NCBI GenBank assembly: GCA_002366645.1
Contig: DFBM01000195.1
Location: 1 to 12,412, forward strand
Reading direction: 5' to 3'
DNA: 12,412 bases
From: Rhodobacterales bacterium UBA3080
Lineage (GTDB): Bacteria > Pseudomonadota > Alphaproteobacteria > Rhodobacterales > Rhodobacteraceae
In this document: in pieces, positions 7,463-12,412 of the stretch
How the letters are laid out: each line of letters begins with the position of its first letter
Numbering within the stretch: the first letter of the stretch is position 1
Notes under the pieces: model-generated
Database searches by the model: none
What the model was told of the DNA's origin: nothing
The model's input: the letters and a program-made list of their open reading frames with translations, nothing else
Translations under genes and position numbers: made by a program

Positions 7463-8797
7463 ATGAAGGCATTGCGCCCGCTACTCGCCGGAATACTGAT
7501 ACTGGCAACCCCTGTGTTTGCCCAGCAATCAAACGTGTCGACCTTCACTTTGCCAAACGGCATGGAAGCCGTCGTAATCGAGGATCATCGCGCGCTGGTG
7601 GTGACCCATATGGTATGGTATCGCGTGGGGTCGGCGGACGAAGTTCTGGGCAAATCCGGCATCGCGCATTTTCTGGAACACCTGATGTTTGTCGGAACCG
7701 ACGATATTCCCGAGGGCGATTTTAGCCGTATCATCGAAGGGCTGGGCGGGAACGATAATGCGTTTACATCGTATGATTATACCGCGTACTTCCAGCGTAT
7801 TTCTGCGGAACATCTTGAGTTGATGATGACCATGGAAGCCGACCGGATGCGCGACCTTGAGTTGAATGAAGAAGCCGTCCGGACCGAGCGTGACGTTGTT
7901 TTGGCAGAACGTGCACAGAGGACCGATAGCGATCCGGGCAGCTTGTTTTCGGAGCAAAGGGATGCAGCGCTCTATATGAACCACCATTACGGGATTCCGG
8001 TGATTGGTTGGCGTCACGAGTTGGAGCAGTTGAATCTGGACGATGCGCTGGAATATTATCGCCGCTACTATGCACCGAACAACGCAATTCTGGTGGTGGC
8101 GGGCGATGTCACGCCAACCGAAGTTGAAGCGTTGGCGCTGAAGCATTATGGCCCGCTTGAACCTTCTGACGGTATCGTTGCAAGGGCTCGTCCGCAGGAG
8201 CCACCGCACCTAGCGCCACGCCGGTTGGAATACAGCGATACACGTGTTGCCAACCCTTACGTGATCCGCAATTACCTCGCAACGGAGCGCAATTCTGGCG
8301 ATCAGTCAAAGGCCGCTGCGTTGACGGTGTTGGCTCAACTTCTTGGTGGTAGTGGATTGACATCGGTGCTTGGCAAGGCTTTGCAACTGGATCAGCAGAT
8401 CGCGGTGGCGGCCGGTGCTTTTTACAGCGCTACGTCGCTCGACCCCGACAGTTTCGGGGTGTACGTTGTGCCTGCCCCGGATGTGTCACTGGAACAGGCC
8501 GAAGCCAAAATGGACGAAGTTTTGGCCCAATTTTTGTTGGATGGCCCAGACCCGGCACAAATGGAACGCATCAAAACCCAAATTCGTGCTTCCGAAATCT
8601 ATGCGCTAGACGACCAAAACGGTTTGGCGCGACGTTACGGGGCGGCGCTGTCAATTGGATTGACCGTCGAAGATGTTGCGAACTGGCCCAAAGAGCTCGA
8701 TGCGGTGACGGCCGACGACGTAATGGCCGCGGCACGTGAAGTTCTGGACTTACGCAATTCTGTTACCGGATGGCTCATGAAGGAGGAGGCGGAATGA
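7463..8797 (+). CDS. M16B zinc metallopeptidase, catalytic subunit (periplasmic)
   Basis: A 444-residue exported zinc peptidase of the insulinase/pitrilysin family, subfamily with one-half-size subunits. Residues 1-20 are a signal peptide (cleavage after VFA). The inverted zinc motif HFLEH is at 69-73, giving zinc ligands His69 and His73 and catalytic Glu72. The third ligand is probably Glu149 in RDVVLAER, at the expected distance. The N-terminal M16 domain runs to about 225 (RYYAPNNAILVVAGDVTP at 201-218 is typical) and a C-terminal M16 domain follows. The C-terminal domain lacks the RGLTY-type substrate-binding motif, which is found instead in the next protein, so the two are expected to work as a heterodimer. 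Such enzymes cut short to medium peptides in the periplasm. The start has CGGAG 7 nt upstream. The stop overlaps the next gene as ATGA. Confidence 0.93.
   Translation: MKALRPLLAGILILATPVFAQQSNVSTFTLPNGMEAVVIEDHRALVVTHMVWYRVGSADEVLGKSGIAHFLEHLMFVGTDDIPEGDFSRIIEGLGGNDNAFTSYDYTAYFQRISAEHLELMMTMEADRMRDLELNEEAVRTERDVVLAERAQRTDSDPGSLFSEQRDAALYMNHHYGIPVIGWRHELEQLNLDDALEYYRRYYAPNNAILVVAGDVTPTEVEALALKHYGPLEPSDGIVARARPQEPPHLAPRRLEYSDTRVANPYVIRNYLATERNSGDQSKAAALTVLAQLLGGSGLTSVLGKALQLDQQIAVAAGAFYSATSLDPDSFGVYVVPAPDVSLEQAEAKMDEVLAQFLLDGPDPAQMERIKTQIRASEIYALDDQNGLARRYGAALSIGLTVEDVANWPKELDAVTADDVMAAAREVLDLRNSVTGWLMKEEAE
8780..8789 (+). promoter_or_regulatory. Strong ribosome binding site fixing the start of the second M16 gene
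   Basis: AAGGAGGAGG lies inside the end of the first M16 gene, with its AGGAGG core 7 nt before the ATG at 8794. It argues against the upstream in-frame ATG at 8770, which lies before this site and would spoil the signal peptide. Such a strong site would allow high, roughly matched synthesis of both subunits. Confidence 0.75.
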
Positions 8798-10086
8798 GGT
8801 ATTTTCTAACGCTGATATTCGCATTCGCGTTCATAACGCCCGCCGGTGCCACTGATATTCAGGAGGTCACTTCTGGTTCCGGCATTACCGCATGGCTTGT
8901 CGAAGAACACAGCATTCCCATCGTCTCGATCGATATTATGTTCAGGGGTGGCACGAGTATCGAGCCAAGCGACAAACACGGGGCAACCCTTCTGATGACG
9001 GGTTTGTTGGAGGAAGGCGCAGGGCAGTATGATGCCACCGGATTCATGGAGGCAACCGAAGCGCAAGCTGCGCGGTTTAGCTTTAACGCCACTCGCGATG
9101 CGATAACCATCAGCGCGACCGTTTTGAAAGAAAACCTGAACCCGTCGATGGATTTGCTGCGTCTCGCTTTGCGCGAACCCAGTTTCGACGACGCCGCTTT
9201 TGAGCGTGTGCGTGAACAGGTGAATTCGGTTATCCGGTCCGATGAAACAAAACCCCGATCGATTGCCACCGCCTTTTTCCGTTCAGCAGCTTTTGGCGAT
9301 CATCCCTATGCCAGAAGCACAGAAGGTACGCTTGAAAGTGTTGCGGCGCTGACACCACAGGATATGCGCGACGTGCATCAGACGGCGTTGGTTAGAGACG
9401 GAATCGTGGTTGGTGTTGTTGGTGATATAACGCCGGACGAGTTACGGCAGTTGTTGGATAATTTGTTCGCGGGCATGCCTCAATCCGGTACTGCCTCGAT
9501 ACCTTTTGCCGATGTGGCGGCTTCGGGAGATGTTGAAACTATAGACTTCCCATCCCCGCAATCGGTAGCGATTTTCGGCCACGAAGGGATTATGCGCGAC
9601 GATCCGGATTATATCCCCGCCTACGTGATGAACCATATTCTGGGCTCGGGTTTTACATCGCGTCTCAATCAGGAAATTCGCGAGAAGCGCGGGCTTACAT
9701 ATGGCGTCGGTAGCTATCTTTTACCTTACGACCGTGGTGCGCTGTATATGGGTTCTATTGCTTCGGCTAACGACAAAATCGCGGAGGCCGTCGATCTTAT
9801 CGAGGCGGAGTGGGTGCGGATGGCTAGTGACGGTGTCACGCCCGAAGAACTGGATGCGGCACAGAAGTATCTCACCGGCTCCTACTCTTTACGTTTCGAC
9901 AGTAATGGCGCGATCGCTGGAATTTTGACTGGATTGCAGTTTTCCGGACTACCGATTGACTATGTCCTGACCAGGAATGCGGCGGTAAACGCCGTTACCG
10001 TCGAGGACATAAACAGGGTCGCCAAACGGATATTGCAGCCGGACCAATTGCGCATCGTTGTCGTGGGCCAACCCGAAGGGTTGTAA
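8794..10086 (+). CDS. M16B peptidase-like subunit without zinc motif (periplasmic partner)
   Basis: A 430-residue M16 family protein with a signal peptide at 1-19 (cleavage after AGA). The fold is recognisable: SIDIMFRGGTSIEPSDKHGA at 45-64 and a C-terminal domain with ILGSGFTSRLNQEIREKRG (282-300). Where the zinc motif should be, the sequence reads ATLLMTGLLEEGAG (64-77), with neither histidine, so this subunit cannot bind the catalytic zinc. It keeps the conserved Arg and Tyr of RGLTYG (Arg299, Tyr303), which in M16B heterodimers such as the Sphingomonas pair and mitochondrial processing peptidase contribute to substrate binding next to the partner's active site. The order active-then-inactive, overlapping by ATGA, supports one heterodimeric enzyme. 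The 430-residue form starting at 8794 is preferred over a longer one. Confidence 0.92.
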   Translation: MRYFLTLIFAFAFITPAGATDIQEVTSGSGITAWLVEEHSIPIVSIDIMFRGGTSIEPSDKHGATLLMTGLLEEGAGQYDATGFMEATEAQAARFSFNATRDAITISATVLKENLNPSMDLLRLALREPSFDDAAFERVREQVNSVIRSDETKPRSIATAFFRSAAFGDHPYARSTEGTLESVAALTPQDMRDVHQTALVRDGIVVGVVGDITPDELRQLLDNLFAGMPQSGTASIPFADVAASGDVETIDFPSPQSVAIFGHEGIMRDDPDYIPAYVMNHILGSGFTSRLNQEIREKRGLTYGVGSYLLPYDRGALYMGSIASANDKIAEAVDLIEAEWVRMASDGVTPEELDAAQKYLTGSYSLRFDSNGAIAGILTGLQFSGLPIDYVLTRNAAVNAVTVEDINRVAKRILQPDQLRIVVVGQPEGL

Positions 10087-10129
10087 AGGTTTGCTTTGAA
10101 AACCGACATAACCGTATTCAGGTTTGCTC

Positions 10130-10195
10130 ATGATGCAAATCAAGGATGTCCTGTTTTCGCTTCTGTATCCACGTAATGGTTTTACGAAGGAATAA
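10130..10195 (+). CDS. Possible 21-residue small ORF upstream of the macA-like gene
   Basis: ATG ATG at 10130 opens a 21-codon frame ending in TAA at 10193-10195, 3 nt before the next gene. The peptide begins MMQIKDVLFSLLYPRN and ends GFTKE. Its stop overlaps the spacer after the macA-like ribosome binding site (GAAGGA at 10186-10191), so translation through it could affect initiation of the downstream gene. It has no convincing ribosome binding site of its own. I do not recognise it, and a frame this short is often chance. Confidence 0.15.
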   Translation: MMQIKDVLFSLLYPRNGFTKE

Positions 10196-10198
10196 AGC

Positions 10199-11464
10199 AT
10201 GGCCCCTAAAAAACTGGATATTCAGTCGATCGCATCGAAGAAAAGCACGCACAGGCGCTGGCCTCGGTTGTTGCTGTGGACTGGTGCGCTGATTGCAGTG
10301 GGTTTTGGGCTGTGGCTTTGGTTGAACCCTGCGCCAGTCGCACTCGATAATATTTACACCACAGAACCTGCGCAAAACGCCGATATTCTGGTGAACGTTA
10401 CATCCACCGGCACGATCGAGCCGACAAATCTGGTCGAGATCACGAGCGAGCTTTCAGGGACCGTTACTTCGGTCGACGTGGACTTCAACGATGGGGTGCT
10501 GGCAGGGCAAATTCTTGCGCGGTTAAACACGGACAAGCTAGAGGCCATCGTCGAACAAAGCAGGGCAGCCCTTGCCGCGCGCGAGGCGCGGATAGTTGAG
10601 GCGGAGGTCTCCTATGAAGAGATGCGCAAACAATACGAGAGGGCAATCCGGCTGGAATCCACGGATGCAATTTCGATTGAGCAACTGTCGGCCGCGCAAA
10701 CAGCATTTCAGCGCGCGACCGCTTCGTTGAAAGTGGCGGAGGCGGACCTGCGTGTCGCCAAGGCAAGTCTTGGCGTTGACGAGGCCAACCTTGCCAAAGC
10801 CTGCATTTGCTCGCCCGTTGACGGAGTTGTGCTGAATCGCAATGTCGACGTCGGGCAGATCGTCTCGGTGGCCATACAGACACCGAGCCTTTTCACACTG
10901 GCTGAAGATTTGCGAACGATGGAGCTTCATGTCGATATTGACGAGGCGGATATCGGAAAGGTTGCGCCGGGAAATCCCGCTACTTTTACGGTCGAAGCTT
11001 TTGAAGGGCGCAGTTTCACGGCAACGATCTCGCAGGTACGTTTGTCGCCCCAGACGATCAACGGGGTCGTGACGTATCGGGCAATATTGCTCATCGATAA
11101 TTCGGATTTGTTGCTGTTCCCGGGCATGACCGCCACCGCAGAAATTCTGGTTCAAAGTGTGGAAAATGCATTGGCTATCCCCAACGCAGCACTACGGTTT
11201 GCTCCACCGTTAATTGCCCGGACAGACGATGAAAGCAGTTTCGGTCTGCTTGGAATGTTGTTTAGCAACGCCCCCTCTTTCGAGCCTAGCGCCCGCAATT
11301 TGCCAGACGCGGAAGGGCGTCGGACTGTTTGGGTTTTGCGCAACGAGGAAGCCGTCGCAGTCCTCGTGCGAACCGGTGCTTCCGACGGTATAGTGACCCA
11401 GATCGTCGAGGGGGGAATTGCTGCCGACGATAATGTTATTGTCGATATGGATATGGGGCAATGA
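10199..11464 (+). CDS. MacA-like periplasmic adaptor (HlyD/RND family)
   Basis: A 421-residue membrane-fusion protein that links an inner-membrane exporter to an outer-membrane channel. A basic N-terminus is followed by one membrane anchor (about 23-42, WPRLLLWTGALIAVGFGLWL at 21-40). Next come a first lipoyl half (about 72-110, with SELSGTVTSVDVDFNDGV at 83-100), an alanine/glutamate-rich helical hairpin (about 112-200) and the second lipoyl half (CSPVDGVVLNRNVDVGQIV at 204-222). A beta-barrel region (about 240-320, with FPGMTATAEI) and a membrane-proximal domain ending near 421 follow. A low-complexity stretch at about 336-372 interrupts the membrane-proximal part. GAAGGA sits 7 nt before the start. 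The stop overlaps the ATPase gene as ATGA, so the three exporter genes form one unit. Cargo is not predictable; MacAB systems move macrolides, peptides, lipids or siderophores. Confidence 0.9.
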   Translation: MAPKKLDIQSIASKKSTHRRWPRLLLWTGALIAVGFGLWLWLNPAPVALDNIYTTEPAQNADILVNVTSTGTIEPTNLVEITSELSGTVTSVDVDFNDGVLAGQILARLNTDKLEAIVEQSRAALAAREARIVEAEVSYEEMRKQYERAIRLESTDAISIEQLSAAQTAFQRATASLKVAEADLRVAKASLGVDEANLAKACICSPVDGVVLNRNVDVGQIVSVAIQTPSLFTLAEDLRTMELHVDIDEADIGKVAPGNPATFTVEAFEGRSFTATISQVRLSPQTINGVVTYRAILLIDNSDLLLFPGMTATAEILVQSVENALAIPNAALRFAPPLIARTDDESSFGLLGMLFSNAPSFEPSARNLPDAEGRRTVWVLRNEEAVAVLVRTGASDGIVTQIVEGGIAADDNVIVDMDMGQ

Positions 11465-12201
11465 GACGGGATAGCGACGAAATACCGGACCCGCCCGAAC
11501 TTTCGGTTCCCCAGATAGAACTCGAAGGTGTGACCAAGATTTATGGGCAGGGCGAGGCCGAAGTTCGTGCCTTGCAAGGCATTGATCTGAAAATCCATGA
11601 AGGCGAGTTCGTGGCGATCATGGGGCCAAGCGGTTCGGGGAAATCTACGGCGATGAACATTATCGGATGTCTGGATACACCCACCTCCGGTTCGTACCGG
11701 TTCAGCGGCACTGAGGTTGGCGAGCTTAACCGGAACCAGCGCGCTCTGTTACGTCGGAACTACCTCGGGTTCGTATTTCAAGGATATAACTTGCTCGCCC
11801 GCACATCGGCTTTGGAGAACGTCGAACTGCCGTTGATCTATCTCGGCCTTCCTATTTTCGAACGTAGGCAACTGGCGATGGAGGCGTTGGAAAAGGTTGG
11901 CCTTAAGGGGCGCGAGAAACACGGACCCTCGCAATTGTCCGGTGGACAACAACAGCGTGTGGCGATTGCGCGGGCGATTGTCACGAAACCGGAAATTTTG
12001 CTTGCTGACGAACCCACTGGTAATCTTGATACTGCGCGAAGCGAAGAAATCATGAATATTCTGACTGACCTCAATAAAAACGACGGCATCACCATCGTGA
12101 TGGTCACACACGAGCCCGATCTCGCCGAATATGCTGGCCGACTTGTTCAGTTTGTCGATGGCTTCATTCAGTCGGGCGAGCGCGAAGGCAAGGATAACTG
12201 A
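11461..12201 (+). CDS. MacB/LolD-type ABC exporter ATP-binding protein
   Basis: A 246-residue cytoplasmic ATPase of the MacB/LolD class, which drives mechanotransmission exporters. Visible motifs: an aromatic A-loop residue in KIYGQGEAEVRAL (26-38), Walker A GPSGSGKST (55-63), Q-loop FQGYNLL (106-112), signature LSGGQQQRVAIARA (159-172), Walker B ILLADEP (179-185) followed by TGNLD, and switch His 217 in VTHEPD. TGNLD and the Q-loop GYNLL are typical of this class. E. coli MacB carries this domain fused to the permease; here it is a separate gene, a common arrangement outside enterobacteria. It overlaps the adaptor gene by ATGA, and the permease starts one nucleotide after its stop. About 18 extra residues before the conserved part are polar and variable. 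Confidence 0.93.
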   Translation: MRRDSDEIPDPPELSVPQIELEGVTKIYGQGEAEVRALQGIDLKIHEGEFVAIMGPSGSGKSTAMNIIGCLDTPTSGSYRFSGTEVGELNRNQRALLRRNYLGFVFQGYNLLARTSALENVELPLIYLGLPIFERRQLAMEALEKVGLKGREKHGPSQLSGGQQQRVAIARAIVTKPEILLADEPTGNLDTARSEEIMNILTDLNKNDGITIVMVTHEPDLAEYAGRLVQFVDGFIQSGEREGKDN

Positions 12202-12202
12202 T

Positions 12203-12412
12203 ATGTTTTTTGAAACTTTCCGTCTGGCAATCCACGCAATTTTGCGAAACGCAACGCGCTCGTTTCTGACCGTTCTTGGAATTATCATTGGAGTTGCCGC
12301 CGTTATCGCGATGGTAACCGTCGGGCAGGGGTCCGCAGATCAGGTGGAGACCGAGGTGTCGTCGCTTGGTACGAACCTGTTGATGATCACGTCCGGTCAA
12401 GCTTCGCAAGGT
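12203..12412 (+). CDS. MacB-type ABC exporter permease (3' end outside window)
   Basis: The first 70 codons of a membrane protein are visible, running off the right edge. MFFETFRLAIHAILRNATRS (1-20) is the amphipathic start typical of MacB permeases. A first membrane helix follows (about 21-40, FLTVLGIIIGVAAVIAMVTV), then VGQGSADQVETEVSSLGTNL, which begins the large periplasmic domain and matches the MacB-PCD family pattern of GxG...I..LGTNLL. The protein would form the dimeric transmembrane part of the exporter with the ATPase just upstream and the MacA-like adaptor. AAGGA lies 8 nt before the start. An outer-membrane partner may follow beyond the window. Confidence 0.9.
   Translation, partial: MFFETFRLAIHAILRNATRSFLTVLGIIIGVAAVIAMVTVGQGSADQVETEVSSLGTNLLMITSGQASQG

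Noticed and set aside
7529..8209. 226-codon minus-strand frame opposite the first M16 gene
   Set aside because: It lies wholly antisense to a gene with clear motifs, and its translation shows no domain or sensible composition.
8770..8793. Earlier ATG for the second M16 gene
   Set aside because: It lies upstream of the strong AAGGAGGAGG site and would add a glycine-rich stretch before the signal peptide.
10538..11155. 205-codon minus-strand frame opposite the adaptor gene
   Set aside because: Antisense shadow of a well-supported membrane-fusion protein.
11749..12288. 179-codon minus-strand frame opposite the MacB-type ATPase and permease genes
   Set aside because: It spans two overlapped real genes with intact motifs and has no recognisable features.

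Overview
The window reads as a chromosomal segment of an alphaproteobacterium, most likely of the Rhodobacterales/roseobacter type. This rests on moderate GC content, the style of the proteins, very tight ATGA gene overlaps, and a MacB-type exporter split into separate ATPase and permease genes. That placement is an inference from gene style, not from a marker gene. No rRNA, tRNA, CRISPR array, insertion sequence or phage gene is visible.

Layout, left to right. Two genes lie on the minus strand: the 5' part of a secreted SH3-domain protein (cut by the left edge) and a complete EamA/DMT-family membrane transporter. Between them is a possible FNR/FixK-type promoter for the SH3 gene. A 189-bp divergent intergenic region with two dyads follows. 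Everything after it is on the plus strand and closely packed: yejA-yejB-yejE-yejF (a complete oligopeptide/microcin C-type ABC importer), a possible 31-codon small ORF that fills the gap, two consecutive M16B metalloprotease-family genes (the first with the zinc motif, the second without), a 112-bp gap holding a possible 21-codon ORF, and a MacA-like adaptor, a MacB-type ATPase and the first 70 codons of a MacB-type permease, cut by the right edge.

How the genes may work together. YejABEF imports peptides from the periplasm. The M16 pair has signal peptides and would cut peptides in the periplasm as an active/inactive heterodimer. The MacAB-like module couples ATP hydrolysis to export across the envelope. 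Taken together this could be a peptide-handling locus (uptake, periplasmic cleavage, efflux), for instance for nutrient peptides, murein peptides or defence against antimicrobial peptides. The sequence shows the gene order; the functional link is inference. Most families here are well known. The less ordinary items are the two tiny ORFs in the gaps, the dyads upstream of yejA, the FNR-like promoter and a cysteine-bearing insert in YejE.
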